Notes under the pieces: model-generated | What the model was told of the DNA's origin: nothing | Seen by the model: the letters and a program-made list of their open reading frames with translations, nothing else | Databases searched by the model: none | Position numbers and translations under genes: made by a program | Shown here: piece by piece, positions 50,805-63,344 of the stretch | Position numbering within the stretch: the stretch's first letter is position 1 | How the letters are laid out: each line of letters begins with the position of its first letter | Source: Xanthomonas theicola | Lineage (GTDB): Bacteria > Pseudomonadota > Gammaproteobacteria > Xanthomonadales > Xanthomonadaceae | NCBI RefSeq assembly: GCF_014236795.1 | Contig: NZ_CP049017.1 | Location: forward strand, 3,078,001 to 3,142,000 | DNA length: 64,000 nt | Direction of reading: 5' to 3'

Positions 50805-50819
50805 TTGAAAGTCACTCAA
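50805..50819. promoter_or_regulatory. Candidate LysR operator (TTGA-N7-TCAA)
   Basis: TTGAAAGTCACTCAA is an interrupted palindrome with the T-N11-A form used by LysR regulators. It lies 14 bases before the LysR start and about 73 bases before the MFS start, in the shared divergent gap. A single site is weak evidence. Confidence 0.4.
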
Positions 50820-50891
50820 TATCTTGCCAGTTTCCGAAGGTAAAGCGCGGGCCCAGGCTGTGTTCTTCCCATCCAGCAGCACCCTCATAAC

Positions 50892-52139
50892 ATGATCTCG
50901 TCCCCCACACAGTCGCCCGCCGTCCCGCCACCGCCGCGCCTGCCGATCGCGCTGTTCGCGCTGACGGCCGGTGCGTTCGGCATCGGCACCACCGAATTCG
51001 TGATCATGGGCCTGCTGCTGCAGGTCGCAGCCGATCTGCAGGTCAGTGTGGCCGCCGCCGGACTGCTGATTTCCGGATACGCGCTGGGCGTATTCGCCGG
51101 CGCGCCACTGCTGACCGTGGCCAGCCGGCGCTGGCCGCGCAAGCAGGTGCTGGTGGCGCTGATGCTGGTGTTCACGGCCGGCAACCTGGCCTGCGCGCTG
51201 GCCCCGGACTACGCCACGCTGATGGCGGCGCGGGTGGTCACCTCGCTGGCGCATGGCACTTTCTTCGGCGTCGGCGCGGTGGTCGCCACCGGCCTGGTGC
51301 CGCCGCAGCGCAAGGCCTCGGCGATCTCGACCATGTTCACCGGACTCACCATCGCCACCCTGCTCGGGGTGCCGGCCGGCGCCTGGCTGGGCCTGCAGTT
51401 GGGCTGGCGCGCGACGTTCTGGGCGGTGGCCGCGATCGGCCTGCTGGCCACCGTGGTGATCGCCGCACTGGTGCCGGCGGACGGCGCCAGCGCGCCCGCG
51501 CCGCCGCTGCGCGAGGAACTGCGCGCGGTCGGCCGTGCGCCGGTGCTGCTCGGGCTGGCGACGACGGTGCTCGGCTATGCCGGCGTGTTCACCGTCTATA
51601 CCTACATCCAGCCGATCCTGACCCGGCTCACCGGCCTGGCCGACAGCGCGGTCTCGCCGCTGTTGCTGGTGTTCGGGGTCGGCATGGTGGTCGGCAACGT
51701 GCTCGGCGGGCGTCTGGCCGACCGGCGCCCGCGGCACGCGCTGCCGCTGACCCTGGGCTTGCTGGCGCTGGTGCTGGCGGCGCTGACCTTCGCGCTGCGC
51801 TCGGCGCCGGCGATGACGCTGTGCGTCGGCCTGCTCGGCGTGGCCGCGTTCGCCACCGTGGCGCCGTTGCAGGTGTGGGTGTTGGGCAAGGCCGGCGACG
51901 CCGGGAGGCACCTGGCGTCGAGCCTGAACATCGGCGCGTTCAACCTGGGCAATGCGCTGGGTGCCTGGCTCGGCGGGCGGGTGATCGACCACGGCGGCAG
52001 TCTGGCGCAGTTGCCATGGGCGGCCGCGCTGGTCACCGCGGCCGGGCTGGCGGCGGCGCTGCTGGCGCTGCGCCTGTCGCCCGCGCCCGCCGCCGAGAAC
52101 GCGGCGGCGGCGGCATGCGCCACGGGCGGTGCGGCATGA
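50892..52139 (+). CDS. MFS transporter of the drug/sugar efflux type (AraJ/YdhP-like)
   Basis: The 415-residue protein has twelve hydrophobic helices and the family start LFALTAGAFGIGTTEFVIMG. The loop after helix 2 holds RRWPRKQVL, and the second half repeats the MFS fold (GGRLADRRPRHALPL). Such proteins export small compounds, sugars or drugs. ATG 50892. Its stop overlaps the SGNH gene start (ATGA). Expression is probably controlled by the divergent LysR. Confidence 0.88.
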   Translation: MISSPTQSPAVPPPPRLPIALFALTAGAFGIGTTEFVIMGLLLQVAADLQVSVAAAGLLISGYALGVFAGAPLLTVASRRWPRKQVLVALMLVFTAGNLACALAPDYATLMAARVVTSLAHGTFFGVGAVVATGLVPPQRKASAISTMFTGLTIATLLGVPAGAWLGLQLGWRATFWAVAAIGLLATVVIAALVPADGASAPAPPLREELRAVGRAPVLLGLATTVLGYAGVFTVYTYIQPILTRLTGLADSAVSPLLLVFGVGMVVGNVLGGRLADRRPRHALPLTLGLLALVLAALTFALRSAPAMTLCVGLLGVAAFATVAPLQVWVLGKAGDAGRHLASSLNIGAFNLGNALGAWLGGRVIDHGGSLAQLPWAAALVTAAGLAAALLALRLSPAPAAENAAAAACATGGAA

Positions 52140-53410
52140 ACTGGCACTTGTGGCAGGCCGCACTGGCCACGGCGTTGCTGGGCGCGCTTGCGGCGCCCGC
52201 CGGCGCGACCGGGCGCGACTGGATCGCGACCTGGCAGGCGAGTCCGCAGCCGCTATGGGCGGCGGACTTCCCGTTCCCCACCCGGACCCCGTTCAACCTG
52301 TGGCGGCAGACCGTGCGCCAGGTGGCGTGGATCAGCCTGGGCGGCAATGAAGTGCGCGTGGAACTGTCCAACGCCTACGGCCGCGAACCGCTGCACATCG
52401 GCGCCGCGCAGCTGGCGCTGGCCGCGGACGGCGCGGCGACCGTGCCCGGTTCGGAGCGCGCGCTGCGCTTCGGCGGGCAGCGCGCGGTGACCATCCCCGC
52501 CGGTGCGCCGATGCTCAGCGACCCGGTCGCGCTGGCGGTGCCGGACCTGGCCCAACTCAGTATCAGCCTGTACCTGCCGCAGCCGACCGCACCGGCCACG
52601 TTCCATTGGGAAGGCCTGCACAGCGCCTGGCTGGCCGACGGCGAACGCACTGCGGACACGGCGCTGGCCGATGCCGCGGCGCTGCCGGTGCGGCTGTTCG
52701 TCAGCGGCATCCAGGTGCGCCGCGCCGATGCCGTCGGCGCGGTGGTGGCGCTCGGCGATTCGATCACCGATGGCGCCGCGTCCACCCCGGGCAGCGACCG
52801 GCGCTGGCCGGACCAGTTGGCCACGCGGCTGGCGGCGCAGCGCGTGGCGGTGCTCAACGCCGGGATCTCCGGCGGCCGCATGCTGCGCGACCGGATGGGC
52901 AGCAATGCGCTGGCGCGGCTGGACCGCGACGTGCTGGCGCAACCCGGCGTGCGCACGCTGCTGCTGTTGATCGGCATCAACGACATCAGTTGGTACGCCA
53001 CGCCGTTCGCGCCGGACGACGCGCCGGTGCCCGCACAGGAACTGATCGCCGGTTATCGCCAGCTGCTGCAGCGTGCGCAGGCGCGCGGCCTGCGCGTGAT
53101 CGGCGCCACCCTGACCCCGTTCGAGGGCGCGCTGCCGGACACGCCGATCCGCGGCTACTACAGCGCGGACAAGGAGCGCGTGCGCCAGCAGGTCAACGCA
53201 TGGATACGCGACGGCAACGGTTTCGATGCGATCATCGATTTCGACGCCCTGCTCCGCGACCCCGCGCACCCCACCCGCATGCTGCCCGCATTCGATTCCG
53301 GCGACCACCTGCACCCCGGCGATGCCGGTTATGCGGCCATGGCCGAGGCCGCCGCGCGCGTACTCGGCGACACGCGCGATGCGCGCGCCACGACCGCTGC
53401 GCCGCACTGA
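52136..53410 (+). CDS. Secreted SGNH/GDSL-family hydrolase
   Basis: The 424-residue protein has a signal peptide (MNWHLWQAALATALLGALAA) and the SGNH catalytic blocks. GDSITDG near residue 205 supplies the Ser, GINDIS supplies the Asn of block III, and DHLHPGD gives the Asp-His pair. A long N-terminal beta-type domain precedes the catalytic part, as in GDSL-like esterases of the YpmR/TEP type. ATG 52136 overlaps the MFS stop by 4 bases. It would deacylate or deesterify an exported or extracellular substrate; which one is unknown. Confidence 0.87.
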   Translation: MNWHLWQAALATALLGALAAPAGATGRDWIATWQASPQPLWAADFPFPTRTPFNLWRQTVRQVAWISLGGNEVRVELSNAYGREPLHIGAAQLALAADGAATVPGSERALRFGGQRAVTIPAGAPMLSDPVALAVPDLAQLSISLYLPQPTAPATFHWEGLHSAWLADGERTADTALADAAALPVRLFVSGIQVRRADAVGAVVALGDSITDGAASTPGSDRRWPDQLATRLAAQRVAVLNAGISGGRMLRDRMGSNALARLDRDVLAQPGVRTLLLLIGINDISWYATPFAPDDAPVPAQELIAGYRQLLQRAQARGLRVIGATLTPFEGALPDTPIRGYYSADKERVRQQVNAWIRDGNGFDAIIDFDALLRDPAHPTRMLPAFDSGDHLHPGDAGYAAMAEAAARVLGDTRDARATTAAPH

Positions 53411-53452
53411 AGCACGCGTCTTCATTACTTCCCCCGCAAAGGAGTCTCAACC

Positions 53453-54487
53453 ATGGAATACCGTCATCTCGGCGCCTCCGGCTTCAAGGTCCCCGTGCTC
53501 AGCTTCGGCACCGGCACCTTCGCCGGCGCGGACGCGTTCTTCGCCTCCTGGGGCAATTCGGACGTGGACCAGGCGCGACGCCTGATCGACATCTGCCTGG
53601 AGGCCGGGGTCAACCTGTTCGACAGCGCCGACATCTATTCCGGCGGTGCCGCCGAATCGGTGCTGGGCGCGGCAATCAAGGGCCGCCGCGACCAGGTGCT
53701 GATCTCGACCAAGGCCACCTTCCGCTTCGACGCCGACGACCCGAACAGCGTCGGCTCCTCGCGCTTCCACCTGGTGCGTGCAGTGGAGGCGGCGCTGGCC
53801 CGCCTGGGCACCGACTACATCGACCTGTTCCAGCTGCACGGCTTCGATGCGAAGACGCCGGTGGAGGAAACCCTGTCCGCGCTCGACGACCTGGTCCGCG
53901 CCGGCAAGATCCGCTACCTGGGCGTGTCCAACTTCTCCGGTTGGCATCTGATGAAGTCGCTGGCGGTGGCCGACCGCTACGGCTGGTCGCGCTACGTCGC
54001 GCACCAGGCCTATTACTCGCTGATCGGCCGCGACTACGAAGAAGAGCTGATGCCTCTGGGCCTGGACCAGGGTGTCGGCGCGCTGGTGTGGAGCCCGCTG
54101 GGCTGGGGCCGGCTGACCGGCAAGATCCGCCGCGGCCAGCCGCTGCCGCAGGGCAGCCGCCTGCACGACAGCAAGGTCACCGAGGCCGGGCCGCCGGTCG
54201 AGGACGAGCGCCTGTACCGGGTGGTCGATGCGCTCGACGCGATCGCCGCCGAGACCGGCAGGAGCGTGCCGCAGATCGCGCTGAACTGGCTGCTGCAGCG
54301 GCCCACGGTGAGCAGCGTGATCATCGGCGCGCGCAACGAGGAGCAGTTGCGGCAGAACCTGGGCGCGGTCGGCTGGAACCTCGACGCCACGCAGGTACAG
54401 CGTCTGGACGCGGCCAGCGCGGTGGTGCCGCGGTACCCGTACTGGCACCAGCGCGGCTTCGCCGAGCGCAATCCGCGCCCGGTGTGA
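53453..54487 (+). CDS. Aldo/keto reductase
   Basis: The 344-residue NADPH-dependent reductase has the AKR catalytic tetrad pattern: D and Y in NLFDSADIYSGG, K in LISTKATF, and H in LFQLHGFD. SVIIGARNEEQLRQNLGAV is the C-terminal cofactor-binding block. AAAGGAGTC-type site precedes ATG 53453. It follows the SGNH gene by 42 bases and precedes a quinone-reductase-like gene by 65. The likely AKR7/AKR11-type substrates are aldehydes and ketones; the exact one is open. Confidence 0.92.
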   Translation: MEYRHLGASGFKVPVLSFGTGTFAGADAFFASWGNSDVDQARRLIDICLEAGVNLFDSADIYSGGAAESVLGAAIKGRRDQVLISTKATFRFDADDPNSVGSSRFHLVRAVEAALARLGTDYIDLFQLHGFDAKTPVEETLSALDDLVRAGKIRYLGVSNFSGWHLMKSLAVADRYGWSRYVAHQAYYSLIGRDYEEELMPLGLDQGVGALVWSPLGWGRLTGKIRRGQPLPQGSRLHDSKVTEAGPPVEDERLYRVVDALDAIAAETGRSVPQIALNWLLQRPTVSSVIIGARNEEQLRQNLGAVGWNLDATQVQRLDAASAVVPRYPYWHQRGFAERNPRPV

Positions 54488-54552
54488 GCCGCGCGCAGCG
54501 CACGCCGACAGCAACGCACTCCGATCACCGCTTCCCCACTCCTGGAGACATC

Positions 54553-57898
<3,346 letters not shown>

Positions 57899-57904
57899 GC
57901 GGCG

Positions 57905-58305
57905 CACTCGGCCGGGACGGCAGGGAAAACACGCGCGCAATGCCTGGATCACCCAGGTCGACGCGCGCTGCTGCAGCTGCGCCGGCGGCAACGCGCTGAG
58001 CGCAGTGTGGACGCGATCGGCCAGTTCGTGCCGCAGCACGCCCGTGTCCGTGCACCATTGCACACCCTCTGCACCGTCGGCCACGCCCGCGATGTACAGC
58101 TGCGCCGCTTCGCTGGCCTGGCGGCGGCTTTCGGCGAGCCGCGGTGCAGCCCGGCGGCGTCCGGATCGCCCTTGAGCATCTGCAGCGGGTTGCGGACGCT
58201 TGAATAGACATCGGCACGCCGCGGCTGCGCGGGCGTCGCCGATGCCGGCGTTGCGGCCCAGGCCGCCAGGCACGGAGCGAACGGGAAGGGCATGCGCAGG
58301 GACAT
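57905..58305 (-). pseudogene. Rap1a/Tai immunity-like protein, frameshifted
   Basis: ATG 58305 (MSLRMPFPFAPCLAAWAAT) starts a signal-peptide-like segment and continues to PLQMLKGDPDAAGLHR. The second half then appears in another frame: AQLYIAGVADGAEG, QWCTDTGVLRHELADRV, HTALSALPPAQLQQRA and LRACFPCR. That second half matches Rap1a/Tai-type small periplasmic proteins, some of which protect against type VI effectors. The frame change lies near 58130-58160, and no stop follows the conserved end. Inactive as written, unless the shift is an assembly error. Confidence 0.6.
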
Positions 58306-58409
58306 CGGATGTGGGCCCGGGCAGCCCGGTCGATGGCGTCGATCCCGGCGGGCGGCCGTTCGGCGCGGCCGGACTTGGTGTTGTCGCATCGCACCGCTAT
58401 AAGCCGGGG

Positions 58410-59774
58410 ATGCAATGGACCCAACAGCCCGTTTCCCCGCTGCCGTCGCTGCCACCGGCGGCGCTGGCGGCTTATGCCTTGGCGCATTTCGGCAAGAGCC
58501 TGCTGTGGTACGCCAGCGAATTGCTGCTGCTGTATTCACTGACCGAGCACGCCGGGCTGGGGGCGGCGGCGGCCGGACTGGTACTGGCGCTGGGCCTGCT
58601 GGCCAGTGCGGCGATCGGCCTCGGCGCCGGCTGGCGCTTGCGCCGGCACCTGCGCGCGGTGGCCGGTAGCGGGCGCCTGCAATGGCTGGGGCTGGCCACG
58701 GCGGCGCTGGCGCTGCTGCTGGCGTTCGCCGCGCCGCTGCTGCCGGCGTCGCTTCGGCTGGGCTACGTGTTGGTGGTCAGCCTGCAGTTCCGCATCGCCT
58801 ATGCCGCCTGCGATGTGGCGCAGAACACCTTGCTGAGTCTGGTGCACTGGCCGTGGCACGGCCACGACGGCGCCAGCGCGCTGCGCCTGGCCGGCAGCGG
58901 CGTCGCCGCGCTGCTGGTCAGCGCGGTGGTCGGCGCGGTCCTGGCGCGCGGCGCCGGCGGCGCGGCCTTCGTCCTGCAGGCCAGCACGTTGCTGGCCGCG
59001 GTGGCGGTGCTGTGCGCATGGCGCCTGCACCGCGTGCTGCAGCGTCATGCCGCGCCCGCGCCGGCCGCCATGCCGCCCGGCGCGCCTGCATCTGCCGCGC
59101 CGGCCCCGTCCTGGCGCGCGATCCCGTGGCAGCCGCTGGCGCTGATCGCCGCGGTGTCGCTGACCCTGCCCGCCTTCACCAAGCTGGCGCCGTACGTGGC
59201 CGCCTACGGTCTGCTGTCGCCGGGCTGGGGCAGCGCGGTGCTGGTCGCCTATGCGCTGGGCGCGGTGTTGGTGCAGCCGCTGGCCGTGCGGCTGGGCCGA
59301 CGCCATGCGCCGCGGCAGCGCCTGGCCTGGCTCGGCACCGCACTGCTGCTGAGCGCGCCGCTGTTCGCGCTGGCGCTGCCGGCGCGGCCGCAGCTGAGCG
59401 TGCTGGCGGCCGCGTGCATCGGCGCGATCGGCGGCGGCGGCGGCCAGTTGGTCTGGGCCTGGCATGCGCAGCAGACCGCCAAGCGCGCGGTCGCCCAGCA
59501 GCCACTGTGCTTCGCCGCGTTGAGCGCCAGCGCGCAGGTGGCGCTGGCCGCTGGCATCGCGGTGATCGGACTGCTGCTGGGCGCGGTGGACTACCGCGCC
59601 GACGATGGCAGGCTGCTGCGCTGGGCGATGGCGGCCGGCCCGCTGGCCTGCGGCGCGCTGTGCCTGCTGCTGGCGCTGCTGTCCGCACCGCGGCCTGTGC
59701 CCGCAAGCGGGATGGGCCGCGCCGTGCCCGTGCAAGGGCGCGGCAGGCCGACACCAGGGGATGTGCGCCCGTGA
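58410..59774 (+). CDS. MFS-like membrane transporter
   Basis: The 454-residue protein has eleven to twelve hydrophobic helices with short loops. The start is AALAAYALAHFGKSLLWYASE; the pattern resembles GPH/MFS-type carriers. A long central loop is Ala/Pro-rich (APAPAAMPPGAPAS). ATG 58410 has no clear ribosome site. Very Ala/Leu-rich; no substrate motif visible. Transporter class is likely, but substrate and even the exact family are open. Confidence 0.75.
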   Translation: MQWTQQPVSPLPSLPPAALAAYALAHFGKSLLWYASELLLLYSLTEHAGLGAAAAGLVLALGLLASAAIGLGAGWRLRRHLRAVAGSGRLQWLGLATAALALLLAFAAPLLPASLRLGYVLVVSLQFRIAYAACDVAQNTLLSLVHWPWHGHDGASALRLAGSGVAALLVSAVVGAVLARGAGGAAFVLQASTLLAAVAVLCAWRLHRVLQRHAAPAPAAMPPGAPASAAPAPSWRAIPWQPLALIAAVSLTLPAFTKLAPYVAAYGLLSPGWGSAVLVAYALGAVLVQPLAVRLGRRHAPRQRLAWLGTALLLSAPLFALALPARPQLSVLAAACIGAIGGGGGQLVWAWHAQQTAKRAVAQQPLCFAALSASAQVALAAGIAVIGLLLGAVDYRADDGRLLRWAMAAGPLACGALCLLLALLSAPRPVPASGMGRAVPVQGRGRPTPGDVRP

Positions 59775-59804
59775 CCCAACCATGCCTGCAGGCGCTGCGC
59801 CCGC

Positions 59805-60440
59805 TCAGACGAAGAAGGCACGCGGCAGGGGGCATGAGCGCCGCGCCCAGGGTCGCTGCGTCGCCGGCGGTGCGGGCGATGCGCAGTTCCGGCAGCGGTG
59901 GCGCCAGACCGGCGACGGTCCAGATGCCGCCGAACTCGACGGCGTTGCCGCGATGGCCGCGGGACAGCCGGCCATCGGCGATGCCGCCGCCGAAGCCGTT
60001 GATCAGATGCAGGTAGGCGAAATCGCGGCAGTCGCGGCCGACCCCGTACAGGCTCTCGGCCACTGCCGCACCGTCGTTCTCCACCATGATCGCGCAACCC
60101 AGCGCGTCCTCAAGGATCACCCCGGCTCCACCTGGGACCAGTCCTCCAGTGCCGGCGGCCCGGCCATCTGCCGGCCCTGTCCGGTGAAGAATACCGAGAT
60201 CGCCAGGCCCGCGCCGACCACCCTCGCGCGCTCCACGCCGGTCTCGGCCAACAGTTGGTCGCGGAACCGCAGCAGCTATGCCAGCACCGCACCGGGCCGC
60301 ATCTCGGCCAGGCCATCCGGCGCTGGCCGCGCACGCCGCCCATCAGGCCGATGCAGAACGCAGTGGCCTGGGTCTGGCACGTATGCTTGCCTCCAGACTC
60401 GCGCGAGAAATTATTTAGGAAACACCCTCTGAGGCCGCAA
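59805..60440 (-). pseudogene. ROK-family regulator/kinase, broken
   Basis: Minus-strand pieces of a ROK protein lie in several frames: LLAETGVERARVVGAGLAIS, FFTGQGRQMAGPPALEDW, then ILEDALGCAIMVENDGAAVA, LHLINGFGGGIADGRL and GNAVEFGGIWTV. MVENDGAA and GNAVEFG are ROK motifs. Frameshifts occur near 60118 and near 59830, and an in-frame TAG lies near 60280. The original end PRAFFV with stop at 59805 is in a shifted frame. Sugar-responsive repressors are typical of this family in xanthomonads. Confidence 0.75.
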
Positions 60441-60473
60441 CTACAACGCATCGCCGGCCTGGCGGTGGCGAGC

Positions 60474-60895
60474 ATGCGCTGCCGGACATTGCTGTTGGGT
60501 GCGGTGGTCGGCCGGCCGCTGCTGGCGCCGGCGGTACTGCCCGAGCGCCTGTGCGATCCGCACGGCGATGCGCTGGCGCTATCGCACCGTGTGTGCTGGA
60601 AGCTCGCCTCGGAACACCCTGAAAGGCATCGCCGCGTGCAGCGCACGCTGCTGCGCTCTCTCGAATACGCGCCGCCCGGCGCGGCCCGAGATCGCGGCGT
60701 CGCGCTGCTCGCCGCGCTGCTGTCCGCGCCGCACTACGCGCACGACCACGACCCATGGTTCGAGGATCTGCCCGTGCCGGCGATCGCTGGCAAGCACTGG
60801 CCGGACCGCGCCCAGCGCTTGGCGCAACTCGCTGGCCCCCCGAATCCGGTGGTCAGGACCTATGTCTTGCTGATGCGACGCCGCCAGTTCCCTAA
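60474..60895 (+). other. Unrecognised open frame, cut by IS5
   Basis: The plus strand from ATG 60474 is open with strong G/C third-position bias. It encodes LLAPAVLPERLCDPHGDA, RHRRVQRTLLRSLEYAPPGA and a PNPVVRTYVLLMRRRQF end. It runs into the IS5 element at 60896 and stops just inside at 60917. No family is recognised. Codon bias suggests it was coding; the antisense frames are poorer. It could also be debris of a neighbouring decayed gene. Confidence 0.35.
60893..60895. repeat. TAA target-site duplication, left copy
   Basis: TAA (60893-60895) directly precedes the left end of the IS5 element, and an identical TAA (61745-61747) directly follows its right end. A TNA duplication is characteristic of the IS427 subgroup. 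Confidence 0.7.
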
Positions 60896-61744
60896 GAACC
60901 TGTTCACGATCTTTTGAGTAGTAGTGTCAGGCATGCCAGGTGGATGAACTGCAAGCTGGTGTTGAGCTTGCGCTCGCAGTTCTTCCATAGCCTTCGGTTC
61001 TTTTCCAGCCACGCAAAGCTGCGTTCGACGCTCCAGCGCTTGGGCATGACCTTGAAGGTGTGCAGTTCGCTGCGTTTGGCGATCTGCACCGTGACTTGCT
61101 TGCCCAGGATCTCTCGTACGCCTTCGGCGAATGGTTCTGCGGTATAGCCGCTATCGCACAACAGGCTTTGCACGTGTCCCAGGTTCGGCTTGCAACGATC
61201 CAGGGATTGGAGCGCGCCTTTGCGGTCGGTCACTTCCGCCCTCGTCACCGCGACCGCATGCGGCAGGCCTTGGGTATCGACGGCGATGCGACGCTTGATC
61301 CCCGAGACCTTCTTGCCCGCGTCATAACCCTTCTGGCCGGCCGTGTCCGTGTTCTTCACGCTCTGTGCGTCCACGATCAAGAACGTGCTGCAAGCGTTGC
61401 GCCCCTGTCCCTGGCGGGCCGCGCCAACCTGATTTTTTGAGCGCCCGCTCCAGCAGGCTCACTCCTTCATCGTCTGGTTCGCTCCACTTGGCAAAGTAGC
61501 AGTGCACGGTGCGCCACTTCGGGAAGTCGCTGGGCAGCGCTCGCCACTGACAGCCGGTGCGCAGCAGGTACAGCACCGCGCACCACACGTCCTACAGATC
61601 CACGGTCCGTGGCTTGGTACGCTTGCGCGCCTGCTCCAGAATGGGGCGGATCTGCTCGAACCGCTCCCGGCTCATGGCACTCGGATACGTCTTTGTGCGC
61701 ATCCGCAGAGTTTGCACTACCCGGGAAAGATCGTGAACAGGTTC
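60896..61744 (-). mobile_element. IS5-family (IS427-like) insertion sequence, 849 bp
   Basis: Terminal inverted repeats GAACCTGTTCACGATC (left) and GATCGTGAACAGGTTC (right) bound 849 bp flanked by TAA on both sides. The transposase is in two frames on the minus strand: ORF A from ATG 61675 (MSREPFEQ-type start, then WCAVLYLLRTGCQWRALPSD) and ORF B (FLIVDAQSVKNTDTAGQKGY to 60904). They meet at an A6 run (61438-61433), the expected slippage site. A TAG in ORF A (61594-61592) interrupts the frame, so this copy should not move by itself. Confidence 0.88.
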
Positions 61745-61998
61745 TAAGCGCCGGCACCGCCGCCGCGGCAGAACCTGTGAAGCCTGTCAACGATCGGGGT
61801 TCAGTTGCGATTGGGGACGCGGCACCTATCGTGCGCGCCACCTCCGATCCGCCCATCCTGGCGGATCCGCCGGCGCCGCAGAGCGCGCCGGCACCCGGGC
61901 GGCCCGTGACAGGCCGCCTCCCCATGACGCCAAGCCGCATTGCGTTGCCGCGCCACCCGGTGCAGCCCCGCAACGGCCCATACGGAGCAAGGAGTGAC

Positions 61999-62460
61999 AT
62001 GAAACTGGCCTGGATACTCTGGCTGTCGCAGCTGTTGCCGCAACCGGCCGCCGATTCGCTGTGCCTGAGCACCACCGTGTACCTGGAAGCACGCGACCAG
62101 ACGCTGCGCGGCCAGCAGGCGGTCGCCGAAGTCGCGCTGCGGCGCCTGGACAGCGGCCTGTGGGGTACCTCGATGTGCCAGGTGGTCACCGCGCGCAAGC
62201 AGTTCGCGCCCGGCCTGGTGAAGCCCGGCACCGAACTGAAGAACGACGATGCCTGGGCCGATGCGGTCGATGTCGCCTTCGCCGCCGAGCGCAACTGGGC
62301 GCTGCCGCAGGGCCAGCGCAAGGAGATCGTGCCCGGCGCCAGCCACTTCGCCGCGCATGCGATCGCCCGCCCGAGCTGGCGCAACGCCTACCAGGTCGCG
62401 ACGATCGGCGACCATACGTTCTACCGCGTGCAGAAACTGCGGCCGCGCGACGCATCCTGA
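61999..62460 (+). CDS. SleB-like cell-wall hydrolase
   Basis: The 153-residue protein has a short hydrophobic leader (MKLAWILWLSQLLPQPAA) and the Hydrolase_2/SleB pattern: LSTTVYLEARDQTLRGQQAV with its conserved Glu, then CQVV, KQFAP and GASHFAAH. These enzymes cleave peptidoglycan, and the family includes spore-cortex lytic SleB in Bacilli and cell-wall hydrolases in proteobacteria. ATG 61999 has a strong AAGGAGTGAC site. It stands alone downstream of the IS5 copy. Confidence 0.83.
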   Translation: MKLAWILWLSQLLPQPAADSLCLSTTVYLEARDQTLRGQQAVAEVALRRLDSGLWGTSMCQVVTARKQFAPGLVKPGTELKNDDAWADAVDVAFAAERNWALPQGQRKEIVPGASHFAAHAIARPSWRNAYQVATIGDHTFYRVQKLRPRDAS

Positions 62461-62533
62461 TCCCCGGTATCGCCATATGCACATGCGGCCGGGTAGGCTT
62501 GCCGGCCCTTTCCGCATGTGGAGACTTCCCGCG

Positions 62534-63142
62534 ATGAAACTCTATGCCAAGCCCAGCGCCTGTTCGCTGGCCGATCACATCGTGCTGCGCTGGGCGCAGT
62601 TGCCGTTCGAACTGGTGCTGCTCGACGCCGCGTCGATGAAGGCGCCGGCCTATCTCGCCGTCAATCCCGCCGGTGCGGTACCCGCGCTGCAGTCCGACGA
62701 CTGGGTGTTGACCCAGAATTCGGCGATCCTCAACTACATCGCCGATCTGGTCCCGGCCGCGCAGCTGGCCGGCGACGGCAGCGCGCGCAGCCGTGCCGAA
62801 GTGCAGCGCTGGCTCGCCTTTCTCAACGCCGACCTGCACCCCGCGTTCCATCCCCTGTTCGGCAGCACGCGCTACCTCGAAGACGATGCGGCGATCGCGC
62901 GGACCCAGCAGCATGCGCGCGAGCGCCTGCACACGCTGTTCGCTCGCGTGGACGCGCCGTTACAGACTCAGGCCTGGCTCGGCGGCGCACAACGCTCGAT
63001 CGCCGATGCCTATCTGTTCGTGACGTTGCGCTGGGCGCAGGCATTGCGGATCGAACTCGGCGCGAACCTGCAGCGCTTCTTCGTGCGCATGGCCGCCGAC
63101 CCGCAGGTGCAGGCGGCACTGCACGCCGAAGGCCTGCAGTGA
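62534..63142 (+). CDS. Glutathione S-transferase
   Basis: The 202-residue enzyme has the thioredoxin-like N domain (MKLYAKPSACSLADHIVL, where Ser/Cys lie at the glutathione site) and cis-Pro in AGAVPALQSDDW. NSAILNYIADL and the C-terminal helical domain with SIADAYLFVTLRW follow. Length and motifs match bacterial beta-class GST. ATG 62534. Substrate unknown. 74 bases after the SleB-like gene. Confidence 0.92.
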   Translation: MKLYAKPSACSLADHIVLRWAQLPFELVLLDAASMKAPAYLAVNPAGAVPALQSDDWVLTQNSAILNYIADLVPAAQLAGDGSARSRAEVQRWLAFLNADLHPAFHPLFGSTRYLEDDAAIARTQQHARERLHTLFARVDAPLQTQAWLGGAQRSIADAYLFVTLRWAQALRIELGANLQRFFVRMAADPQVQAALHAEGLQ

Positions 63143-63344
63143 GACTGCAGGGGCAGCTGCAGCCGCGACAGTCCCCGACCGACAACGCCCGTCCCGGCGG
63201 CTGACACCGACCCGCACCTGCAGCCGCCGCGTTGCGGACGCTCTCACCGCATCCGCGCAGCAGCGTCGCGGCACCATCCGATCTTCGCCCGCATGCGATG
63301 GCGCTCGCTCGCAGCGGTCGGCGCGGTGCAGGCACGCGGCGGCG

